64,000 nucleotides of DNA from Rhea pennata (lineage: Eukaryota > Chordata > Aves > Rheiformes > Rheidae). How positions within the stretch are numbered: position 1 is the stretch's first letter; each line of letters begins with the position of its first letter. Below are positions 28,229-38,100 of this stretch, piece by piece. The notes beneath the pieces were generated by a model that had not been told where the DNA came from, searched no databases, and saw only the letters and a list, made by a program, of their open reading frames with translations. The DNA is taken from NCBI RefSeq assembly GCF_028389875.1, contig NC_084677.1, forward strand, positions 7,420,017 to 7,484,016, in the 5' to 3' direction. The position numbers and the translations under genes were made by a program.

Positions 28229-29344
28229 GTTTAACATTCACTAAAGAAAAATACATGACATTTTATGCTGTAAATACACTTCCCTGGGAGATGAGAATTG
28301 CTTTATCAGATTGCAGATTGAGCACTGATGGAGCAACTAGAGAAACTGGAAGTATAATAAATCATTGTGATTAATGAAAACTGTGTATGTTATAGAACTT
28401 TCAGAGAAAAATAAAAACAAATTCGAACCTCCTTTGTATTTCTAACTGTGAGTTTGTCACTAAACCCAGCAAGACAGAATCAGATTATAATTTAAGAAAG
28501 CTCCTCCATCGTTCTTTTGTGCTGCTGTTTTTCACCTAAGGACAAGGTAATGAAAAAATTTTGAATGCAAGGTACTACATTTTAAGTGTTCAAACAGCTT
28601 TTCACTCCAGCTGTATTCATTGACACTACTCACAGCAGATTGCCTTTGAGCATCTCAAGCTATCTTCCTTCCAAACTAGCTTCACAAGCTGCTTGTGAGC
28701 TAACAAAATACTTTGCATAGATATGACAAATATGTCCTAAGATTCATAGTCTCTAATTTACTGTTCTAAAGTTCATTTGTAGCTTTGTTTGTAAGCATAA
28801 GAAAAGATACATGACATGAATGTTGCCATTGAAAATTAATGCCATCATTTTAGAAAATAAAACATACTTAAAATTTCAAAAGATCAACAAACTAGCTCTT
28901 GCCCTTCAAAAACCAGCAGCAAGTGACATTACATTCTTCTGAAACTTAACCTCCTGTAAAAATACATAGCAGCACAGTATGGCCTGTAGGAGTAGAGGCT
29001 TTTTTTCAAAGTTATGCTTCTCATGGAGTTCTAAGGAAAATAAGGCAGGCCTGTAAACCTGGCTCTCCCAACCTCTCTATAACACTCATACATAAAAACA
29101 CTTAAATTAAAAGTAACAACATACAAATATCAAAAAAGCTTGATCCTAACAGAGATTCCTCTAAATGTAGTTACACTTTTCCTCATCTTTGGAAACAGAG
29201 TAGTCAGAATGAGCAAATTTAACAAACAATTTAACACCTCATACCCGTAGCGACTTATCTTCCAAGTTTCAAAACAACTCCTCCCAAAACTCCCCTCCTC
29301 TGCACCTATTCTAACGTGATCTGGTTTGTAACCTATCAAGAGGT

Positions 29345-29610
29345 GGAAACACAATCACAGAGGCATAGAACTAATTTAGGTTGGAAGGAACCTCTGTTGA
29401 GTGGGAAATCCCATGATCCTGGGTCCTTTTCTGCAAAGTCACTCTCTAGGCAGTTGTTGTGCAGCCTCTACTGTTATTTGGGGATATTCCATCACCAAGG
29501 CAGGACTTCACACTTGCTTTTTTTGAATTTCATGAGGCTCCTGTCAGTCCACTTCTCCAATTTGTTGAGGTCCCTCTGAATAGCAGCATTGTTCTCCATT
29601 GTGTGTCCTT
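29345..29610 (-). mobile_element. CR1 LINE 3' fragment
   Basis: On the plus strand it begins AATCACAGAGGCATAGAA and TTAGGTTGGAAGGAACCTCT, the reverse of a CR1 3' end. It continues with GAATTTCATGAGGCTCCTGT and TGTTGAGGTCCCTCTGAATA, which are typical CR1 sequence. The copy is diverged and truncated at its 5' end, as most CR1 copies are. It lies in the intergenic region upstream of ATF7IP2. Confidence 0.85.
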
Positions 29611-30405
29611 GCCCCCACAGGGAAGTAAGATTAGTTGAGGGAACAGATTATTATGTTCCAGCTCTTTGCCAGAACCCTAAATCAGCCAGATCTCATTGAT
29701 AAACTGCCTTTCATGACTTACAACTCCTCCAGCTGCTATCTGCTCTGTTGCTATCACCACTACCAAACTGAATTTTGCCAGATAAACCTTGGTGACTATG
29801 GTGAGAAGCCTTGAGTCAGCCTTGCTATAATGAATCATGAAAGAGCTCTTCATGACTTGACACAAAAGCAAGGCAAACAGCTGAGGAGGGAGTAAGCAAG
29901 CCTCTCTGCGGTAACATGACCTGGATAACAAAGGATAATACCATAGGAATCAGAGCACAAAAAAGTGTGTGTGAATAGAATATCCAAATCTGTTCAGAGA
30001 GGATGTTTGTCCAAAACCTGATAATGCTAAGAGGAAATTAATAATCATGAAGTTTGCTTAAGACATCCATCACCTAGGTTCAACAGTAACCAGGAGACTT
30101 TTGAGAAAAGGAGTCAGCTTGGAAAGAAGTATAAAAGAGCATGAACATTTGTGATCGCAAGGGGAGATCTCAGAGTGAGAAAAACAAAACAAAGAAGCAA
30201 ACTGGGTCTGACACTGGTAAAGTCACTCCACTGGGGGACACCTCTGCCTAGCCCTGCTAGAGCATCCCTCTCTGAATGCAACATGTCCAACAAGCAGGGA
30301 CACACACCTCAGGTGTGCCTACGTGTGGGGTGCTTTCTCACTGCTGCATGGATCTGCAGAGCATAGGGAGCAGCACAGAAGAACATAAAGCTGCAGCCCT
30401 ACATC

Positions 30406-30941
30406 TGTTGCTGGTGGAATTACTCTCACCACACCAGACGGTTACCATTATAGGATTTATTGATCACAAGATATTCACACAAGCACTCACTGCATCATCA
30501 TGTAGCTAGCTCTTAGTATAAATTAAGAATCAAGTTATGTTTGTATCACTTACCTCTAGTCACCCAGTGTAGGGGATCTTTCAACCTCAAGGAGTAACCT
30601 TAAGTGGCATCCCACCTTAAGGGGAGATCCTGTCACAGAGCCTGCTGCTGTGCAGGAGAGCTCAAAGCGGGTCTCTCTTTCGGGCTTTCCTTTATACATA
30701 CACAGTCAAATGCTTAGCTGGTAATTGACTGGCAAATTGCACAAGAGCAGGGCTAGTCAGTTGGTCAAACTGAGTGAGACCCTGCACTTAGCTCAGTTTC
30801 AGTGACATTGAGGAATTCCTTCTCCGCCTGTTGCGCAGAAGTTTGGAGTTCCTCTTTCTGCCTATTTTGCAGATGCGGTATCTTCAGTGAGATAGTATGC
30901 AGTTCCTAGTGATAAATATAGTGTGAAGTTGTCCCATCACA
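30406..30941 (-). mobile_element. Candidate solo ERV LTR, minus strand
   Basis: Read on the minus strand, about 536 bp starts TGTGATGGGACAA and ends CCAGCAACA, with the TG...CA ends of LTRs. It has a TATAAA box (plus TTTATA, 30691-30696) and AATAAA (plus 30456-30461) about 50 bp before its 3' end, the usual U3-R-U5 order. Flanks ACATC and ACATG could be a 5-bp target duplication with one mismatch. No internal viral genes adjoin it. Family unknown; boundaries are by eye. Confidence 0.6.
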
Positions 30942-31809
30942 ACATGTCCCACCAGAGGGGTGTGCAAATAGAGGAGCCTAGACTGTGACACGGGGGTGTG
31001 GCCTGCTGTAACCCTCACAACTGTGAAAAGAGGGGTGCAGAAACAGCCTGTGCGTGCATGAGGGTGTCAGAATTGTTCGCGGTTAGCATCAGAAGGATGT
31101 TTAGCTACTTATCTTTATTAACATTTTGTAAGCGCTTAGTATTTTATGTACTGAATGGCTGACATTGATCCTGAATGTATAGCTCACTAACCTCTGGTTA
31201 ATATACTACTGAAGAGTTGATCAGTTTTTCCCTGCAACAACTACCATGTGAAGCACTGTGTCATCTCTTTAACTGTTCCGTATTACGGCTGCTACATGCC
31301 CACACACAGTCTGTGCCTGTGCAAAAATAATTGTTTAAAGTGCATTTTCTTTTCCTGAAGCTGTTCATACTTTACAGTGTAACTTAAAATATAGGTGTCG
31401 TAATGTCCTTTTCATTAAATAGCTGTTCTTAGAGAGAGTGACAGCACACCACTTTGATTCCTCTCTAAATGAATTGCTTCAGTCATGTTCAGAACCACCA
31501 ATGTTCTGCACCAGCTATGACCACGAAGTTTCACTTTTTGAATAAAAGCGTAAGTTGTAATGAGGTATCTACGCTTCATCTTGAAGAAAGACGAATTGCT
31601 AAGCCTTGGAAGTTATCCCATTTTCTTACAACTTTGGACTCTTCCTTGGTGCGATAACCACATGAAATACTGCTTGAAATCCAAACCTTGAAAGCTAACG
31701 CATACTGCCACTTAAATGAACAGCAGATAAATCAAAACTAACATGAAATGACTATGAATATCAAGGGCAGACTAACACAATGAGGAAGCTGGCCAGTCTT
31801 CGTTTTTCA

Positions 31810-31961
31810 GTTCACAGCAGAGAGGGGGATGAGCGTCCACCCGGCCGAGAGACGGTGCCTGCCTCCAGGGGACTGCACGGACCCTGACTGCCACGAACTG
31901 CGCGGCGGAGGGCGAACACCAGACCTGCGCCTGTGACACCAAGCTGTCCAAAGGGTAGGAT
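31810..31961 (+). other. Orphan CpG-rich block with exon-like borders
   Basis: About 130 bp of GC- and CpG-rich sequence stands in AT-rich DNA 0.3 kb before the main CpG island. A CTTCGTTTTTCAG acceptor-like site ends at about 31810, and CCAAAGG followed by GTAGGA near 31961 resembles a donor. Two frames stay open: one from an ATG at 31829 (35 codons, stop 31934-31936), and one Cys-rich frame from 31833 to the TAG after the donor. I do not recognise the protein. It could be an alternative ATF7IP2 leader exon, a lncRNA exon, a pseudogene fragment, or simply a satellite CpG island. Confidence 0.3.
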
Positions 31962-32534
31962 TCGGCAACTGATTCAACTAGAATGATACAGAAATGCCCA
32001 GCTTGAACTAGAAATCTATAAATAGTTATTCCATATATCTATTCTCAAGGATCAAGAGGTAAAGAGGATTTTAGAAAAACTGTAGGAAAAAAATGTATCC
32101 TTGCTTGCTGAAACCAGAAGGAAAAATACCATCTTTCCTATCCACTTCAACCTTTTAATAATTCTCCTTCTAGCAGGACTGATTACTGAGGGAGTAGAAA
32201 GTTCCTACCCCTGGGATTTGTCATAAGGACATTATACTCTCTTAATTCCTCCTCCAGTGCGGAAATACGTCTCTTAGAAACTCAAGACATCTCCAAGTGC
32301 GGGATCCCTTCCCCAAATGGCACGGGTGGTGCGACCGACCGTGCCGCTCCCCGGCGGGGGAAACGCCCGGCTGCAACGGCCGCGCGGAGCGGGCTCCAAC
32401 GGCCCGGGGGGGGGGGGGGGGAGACGCTTCCCGCCGCGCGCGCGGAGCCCCCTCAGCGCAGGCGAAGGCGCGAGCAGCCGCCTCGCGCCCGCCGCCCCCC
32501 CCGCCCTCTGCGGGAGGCGCGCGCGGCGGGCGGG

Positions 32535-32581
32535 TGGGCGCCGCTGATTGGCCGCGCCGCACGGCGGGCGCCGCTGATTGG
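32535..32581. promoter_or_regulatory. Duplicated CCAAT-box module
   Basis: The 16-mer GGGCGCCGCTGATTGG occurs twice at a 30-bp period (32536-32551 and 32566-32581). Each copy ends with ATTGG, the reverse of CCAAT, the NF-Y core. About three helical turns separate the two boxes. The GC box follows within about 40 bp, as in housekeeping or germline promoters. Confidence 0.65.
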
Positions 32582-32639
32582 GCGCGGCGCGGCCCGGCCT
32601 CGCGGGCGCCGGGCGCTCGGGGCGGGGGAGAGTGGGGCC

Positions 32640-32730
32640 GGCGCGGGCTGCGGCGGCTCCTCGCAGCCCCTGGGCCGCGCCCGGATACCGGCCGCCGCTT
32701 AGATCGCCTTAGCGGAGCGCTGCTGGGCAG
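32640..32730 (+). other. ATF7IP2: Probable untranslated exon 1 of ATF7IP2
   Basis: The CpG island sits upstream of the first coding exon, which begins right at a splice acceptor (TTGTTACAG, ending 34294), so an upstream untranslated exon is required. The best donor in the island is TGGGCAG followed by GTAGCC at 32731, downstream of the GC box and CCAAT boxes. The 5' end is a guess. Another donor-like CAG followed by GTTAG at 32894 would give a longer exon. No RNA evidence is available here. Confidence 0.4.
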
Positions 32731-33264
32731 GTAGCCGGGGGGGCGGCGGTGGGCCGGCGCCGCCGGTTGGGCTTGCCGCGCTCGCTTCGCTCCGCTCCCC
32801 CAGCGCCGCGGTGCGGCCTGGTTGGCCCGGGGCTCCCAGGCGGCTCTTGGTAGCGCTTCGGATCGCGTCGAGGCGCGCGGAGTCGTGCCACAGGTTAGCC
32901 CCAGCTGGAGCGGCCCCGGGGGGCCGCCTCGCCCCTCCCGCTGCCGCTCGCGGCGTGCGCTCGGGGCCGGCGGCGGGGCCGCGCCCCGTCGAGGCGCTGC
33001 GGCTGGGCCTGGGGCGGGCCGCGGGCGCCGTGCCGCCGCGCAGGCTGCCGCGGGCGGGGCCGCCCCGCCACCCTGCTGGGTTGCGCGCCCGGGGAACCCC
33101 CTCCCCCCCCGCAGCCGCTTGGGCAGCCTGCGGTGTCTCCTCTGGCGCGGTTCGCAAAGCTGCTGCGGGTGGGAAACCCGAAAACCGTAAAAGAAAAAAG
33201 TAGAGGATATCCTTCAGTTCTGCTCAGTTTAGCTAGTATCTTAATGCGCTTACTGTATTCACTG

Positions 33265-33530
33265 TGCTTCAGGAAAGATTTGCTGCAGGTGGCACATGTC
33301 CAGAAGAGAGCAATGAGACTTTTTTAAAGTGTCTAAAAATACTATATTGAATAAACTTGAAAAGGGAAAATTGAGTGAAACATTAATCTTCAAATATATA
33401 AAGGGTTTTTTGTGTGGATGGAAGGAATAATGTAATGGCCCTGGAGGACAGGGTGAGAAGTAAGAGGCCTGAAACTATTTTGCAGCAATTTAAGCTTTGT
33501 TATAAAGATTTGAGGACTTAAAGGAGTGTT
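33265..33530 (+). mobile_element. Old, degraded CR1-like LINE fragment
   Basis: In intron 1 of ATF7IP2. Recognisable CR1-style blocks in order are GTCCAGAAGAGAGCAATGAG, TTCAAATATATAAAGGGTTT, GGAGGACAGGGTGAGAAGTA and a TTATAAAG-like segment. It is heavily mutated with a broken reading frame. The family call is by pattern only. Confidence 0.6.
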
Positions 33531-34294
33531 GGGGTGTTTGTGGAATTTCAGGTTGTGTTATAGTTTTAAAATATGCCTGTTGGAGTTCATATATGTATCA
33601 CTATCATACTGTGGGCTGGGAAATGGGCGAGTGACCTAATGAGAGGCCTTTCATCTTATTTTCTACGAAATTTCAACATCAAGCTGCTCTCAGGGCTTAT
33701 CTTTATCTTCCCAACATCACAGTTACTTTGTCTTGAGTAATGTGAAAAATAGAGTTAAATCTTGTTGGTCTGCGGAGATCAGAGCTTCAGAGGATAAGTA
33801 TCAGGTGTCTGTATGCCTTTGAAAGTGAGAGCACTTAAACCATGTCAGAATATTCCTAATGAGCTGAAGTTAAGTGGAAGTGATGATAGTTTTCATTAAA
33901 TGCTGATATAGCTGTGAGTATCAGTCGCATTTATCTTTACTATGAACAGAGGTTTTCCAGATTCTGAGAACAAATAGCAAAATGTTTTATGCTGCCCTAA
34001 ATCTAACTGCAAATACTGAAAAATAGCATTTTGTACTGTTTGCGCTTTTTTCTTTTTTAAAGATTCTGTTTAGAGTTATGTCCATTGCTGTTCCTAAGCA
34101 TAATGTGGGGATGCTCTTGCACTTTTTTGACATTTTCCTGCTATGACACAAGGAGAGATGTTTAAAATGAGTTAATGTATTGCTATAATAAAGGCTTTAT
34201 AATAATATTTTGTATTTGCAAAAGCAATGGAGAATAAAGACTTTAGACGAGTTATTCCATGTATTTGGTTTTAAAATCGAGTTCTTTGTTACAG

Positions 34295-35163
34295 GGCATG
34301 GAAGATGGAGTCTTCAAATAAAACTTCACAGAAACCTTTGCGATCAAAAAAACCTATGACTCCAAGTAATGGAAAGCAAGTAAAAATGCCAGATAAAATA
34401 AAGAATGCTTCAGCAGAGGAGAAGATTTTGTGGGGCTTGCAAACTAAAGATCATTCTCTTCAACCAAGTACCTTAGATATAATCTGTAAAAGTAAGGATT
34501 ATGTCAAAATAAAAGTATTTTCTGAATCAAATGCAAGTTCAGTGCTACCTGAAAAAAAACCGTCAGTGATTCTACCAAGAGTCAGCATTAGCTCGGTAGC
34601 CAGCCAGGAATGTTGTTATGATGTAAGCGTTGATCCAGATATTAGTCAAGAAGAATGTCAAGATCCCATGCCTGGTATAATTTGCAACAGAAATTCAGAT
34701 GCAAAACAGCTTTTAAATGCTGGATGTTTAAAAGTCGTATTTCATAAGTGGTATGAAAATGCTGTAAACATAGCACCATCCAAGTCAGTTGAAGTGTGTT
34801 TGTGCTCGAGCCTGAATGAACTGCCCATTGATGAGTTAAAAGAGAGCGCTGCTGAGGCTGCGGTTGACGATGATAGTAAGGGTAAGAGAACTAACAGTGT
34901 CCTTCCCATCCTGGAAAAGATGGGCATAAAACCTGGAACAAAGCCTGCTAAAAAACTTGTTCCAGTGTTAAAAAAAATAGATGAAATAGATGCTTCAAAA
35001 AAGAAAACAGAAAATTGTGCTGTCTTAGTTACTCCCATGAAGACTACAGGAAACAGAAACACTGCTCTGTCTAGGGGTAAAGTGTCTGGTGGAGATGATA
35101 GTCCAGATATTTCTGAAGATGATGAAATTATGCTGCCAGATGCGTTGTGTGAGTCTGATATAG
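34295..35163 (+). CDS. ATF7IP2: ATF7IP2 exon 2 (first coding exon)
   Basis: The acceptor TTGTTACAG ends at 34294 and the donor GTAAGC begins at 35164. Ten untranslated bases precede the ATG at 34305. The exon encodes residues 1-286 and the first base of codon 287. The sequence is Ser/Lys/Glu rich and looks mostly disordered, with a possible helical basic-acidic stretch near residues 204-230 (ILEKMGIKPG, KKIDEID) and an acidic end (SPDISEDDEI). Without splicing, the frame would read only 20 codons further to a stop at 35225. Confidence 0.93.
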
Positions 35164-38100
35164 GTAAGCATTGCTTTTTTTCTATTGACAGTGCTTCACT
35201 GTTCGGGCAATATCTTTCAGTTTAGCTCTTTGTGATTGATGTATGGATTTTTGTTCTATGATGAGAATTTTGTTGGTTATCTTTTCATGTTCTGTCTGCT
35301 TTTCTAACTGGTGTACTATTCTGAAATTACTTGAGTTGCCAAGGAAATATTGTTAGCAGGTTCATTTGCAACCCTTCCATATGTTTCACCTCAGCACATG
35401 AAAACAATCCAAACAAAGAGCGTGGTGACGGTCTTGGTGCATGCAGGACAGCACAGCAGAGGAAGCAGATAATGCAAAGAGGGAAATGGTCCTAAGAATG
35501 ACTCAAGAAAAACAGAATTAGAAGCTAATCCTAGAATAAGTATTTTTCTCATACTTCTCGGGGGGGGGGGGGGAGAGAATGAAAGGCCTTCTTTCTGCAA
35601 AGAGCCTAAAATAAGTGACAGTGAGAAAGTAAATACTACTGTAAAAGGCAGTCATGCAAACCTAGCTCTTAGAAGGGAAAGAGGTGAGGTTTTGTTGGCC
35701 TTTTCGGAGGAAGTGATTGCAAGGCAGCTGATGTCCTGGAGAGTGAAGCTCTTCTCAATCACTGCTCTGCTTAACTTTTCTTTGTCTTAAGAAAATCACA
35801 CTTCATAGCTTAAAAGGGAAAAAAAAAGCAGCAAAACTTGTTATCAGAGCTGCGATAAGCTTGTTTACTGCAAACCAGCATGGAGTCAGTATTAAAATAA
35901 ATGCTATTTTAATTACCACTTCATAAATTCTGTATAGTTTTTTTTTTCTCTTGAATCTTTGAAATGCTCATCAAATGTGCTTTAGCACTTAGTACTGTGT
36001 TGAGCGGTTCATATTTCATTGATTAAAAAAATCTGTATACTTGCTTTAAGGGGAAACTTGTTTGGGTGCAATAGATACTGAATTTCACAGTTACTCTAAT
36101 GCAATGCTAAGTGCATACAAAATTTACTATTCTTTAATATAGGTAACTATTTAAATTATGTGCTCAATAATTTAAGAAGTTTGTTATATACAATCTTAAT
36201 TAGCTTGTTTTGACTGTGATAGTGTAATACATAAATGAAACTGTGAACAGTTGTTCGCTGAAGAGTCCTCTGTATCTTAATATTCTCTTTAGAAAAATAA
36301 CTTAAGATTTTCTCCTTTACCACTATAGTGATAGCTTAGTTACTTTTTTAAATAAGCAAAAATTCAATCTTTTTTTGGAGACCAGTGTCCTCCTATCTTA
36401 CTCATTTTCAGTGTATCAGCCTTCACATTTTTTAGGGGTAGGGAGTTAGTCTTCCAGCTCTGTCAGTTCATTCAATAACTGCCTCTACTGCTCTTACTGC
36501 TGCTTGTGTGATTAGTTGAGTGAAACAGAAGTATTCTGATCTCTGGATTTGTCTCTGCCTGAGAAAGATGCAAAATGGTGTTTTGCAGTCACAAAATTCT
36601 TGTTAAATTCATCAGAAAGTAATGAGTCAGAAATGGTGTTCTTTTGGCAAGGTAAGTACAATCTTTAAGTTGCCAGTGTAAGACTCTTCTTGACTACAAA
36701 ATATTACCTCTGTGAAACCCCTAGAGAATAACTTCCTCTATCTTACTCCTCATTTTAATGTGGTTAGGAGAAAGAGGGGTGGGAGGAGATCTAGTTTGTT
36801 TGCTGATAATAGGAAAGATTCCCATATTTAAAAAATCATAGTTTTGATGTACATCTGAGGCTGGCTTCTCAGATGACAATGCTTAAGGGACCCCTAATCC
36901 CAGGAAGGTACTTACTATGATAGGTGAAAAAAATGCAGTAAAGGAAATTGAGAGGCATTGGCCCAGAGCAGAGCAGGGAAAAGCCATCAGGTATATCTGG
37001 GTGTTATTTCTGCAGAAATAGCATGGTCATCTTTTATCTGCTTGTCTCAAGGTAGAGAGCCTGCTGCTGGTGCTAGAAAAAGGAAGAGGCGAATAACTCT
37101 CTCAATAAGTGTTTCTGAAGTTTTAATAGTGAAAAACTTAACACCAGCGATCATCAATGATCTTGTTTCCTTTTCCTCTTCCCCTCCCCATGCTTCTGCC
37201 TGACTCTATGGTTTCTGCATCTTTCTACATAAAATACTTTTCCCAGTTATAATTAAAGATCAGACTACCGCAGCCAGCATATTTAAGGAGGTGCATCAGC
37301 TGATTTAAATAATACTGCTCGCCTTCCTCCCCAGCCCTGAGTTGTAGTACAGAAGGAATTCTGCAAGGTTAATGTGAGCTTTGTTTACTTTCAGAGAACA
37401 CTCAAAGGAAGAGGGTGTGCTCAGGAAGTAAGGAAAATATCCAGTGTAAACGCGTTAAAATTTCTGATGAAAACAAGAAAGAGAATATTTGTACAATGTC
37501 AAAAAAGGAAGAAAATCTTTTGGGAAAGGTACTTGCTGGTCTTTGAATGTTTGTTGTCTTATATGTGCTTTAAAACTGAAATACGATTATCCTGTTTATA
37601 ACTTCAGGTGGGGAGCACAACGTTAGGGATGCTGGTAACCCTCTTTCTAGGGAGAATTCAAATACATGTTGGGAGGGAAAAATACAAAAGTTATTTTGAA
37701 TGGATTCTCTATTAACTGAAATCTAAAATATGACAATCAAAATATAAGACAAAATGTACATAATTACACGTTTTTAATTCTTGCATATTTTAGGTAAAGT
37801 ATCACTCACTTTGTGTGGATCTTGCAACAGAGATCTTTTGCAAGCCTGTGTCAGACTGCAGGTTCACTCATGCATTTCATAATTTGCGTAAGACAGAATG
37901 GAATTATCTTCCTTCTAGAAGATAGAAACAGGAGGAATTACTCAGAGGAATAATGATTTTTCTTCTCCGTTTTTGGAGAGTAACTGAAAATTCTCCTCCA
38001 ATTCCTTTCCATTTTAGGTGAATATTTCTTTATCAGCTGCTGCTGTTTCAGAGGTAGAATGTAGAGCATACTGTCTAAGATGTTGGTTTATGTCAGTAGT

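Larger units (their letters stand above)
22840..29344. other. Intergenic, no gene recognised
   Basis: AT-rich with homopolymers. A slightly GC-richer patch at about 26320-26480 has open frames on both strands but no recognised protein. No repeat family was recognised by eye. Confidence 0.55.
32285..33190. promoter_or_regulatory. ATF7IP2: CpG island promoter of ATF7IP2
   Basis: About 0.9 kb of very GC- and CpG-dense sequence in an otherwise AT-rich window. It contains a G16 run (32406-32421), two ATTGG inverted CCAAT boxes (32547-32551 and 32577-32581) and a GGGGCGGGG GC box (32619-32628). The island ends abruptly into AT-rich intron 1. Long open frames on both strands here reflect GC bias and are not genes. 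Such islands often start transcription both ways; no minus-strand gene was identified. Confidence 0.85.

Noticed and set aside
30170-31093. Wider LTR boundaries using TCAGA flanks
   Set aside because: The TCAGA copies are not directly adjacent to TG...CA ends, and the poly(A) signal would be nearly 290 bp from the 3' end; the 30406-30941 limits fit LTR structure better.
1-31800. GRIN2A exons expected nearby by synteny
   Set aside because: No segment on either strand gave recognisable GluN2A sequence, so the gene probably lies beyond the left edge.
32297-33203. Several long overlapping open frames on both strands (up to 152 codons) rich in Ala, Gly, Arg and Pro
   Set aside because: They lie in the CpG island, where GC bias removes stop codons in all frames; no domain is recognised and the frames overlap one another.
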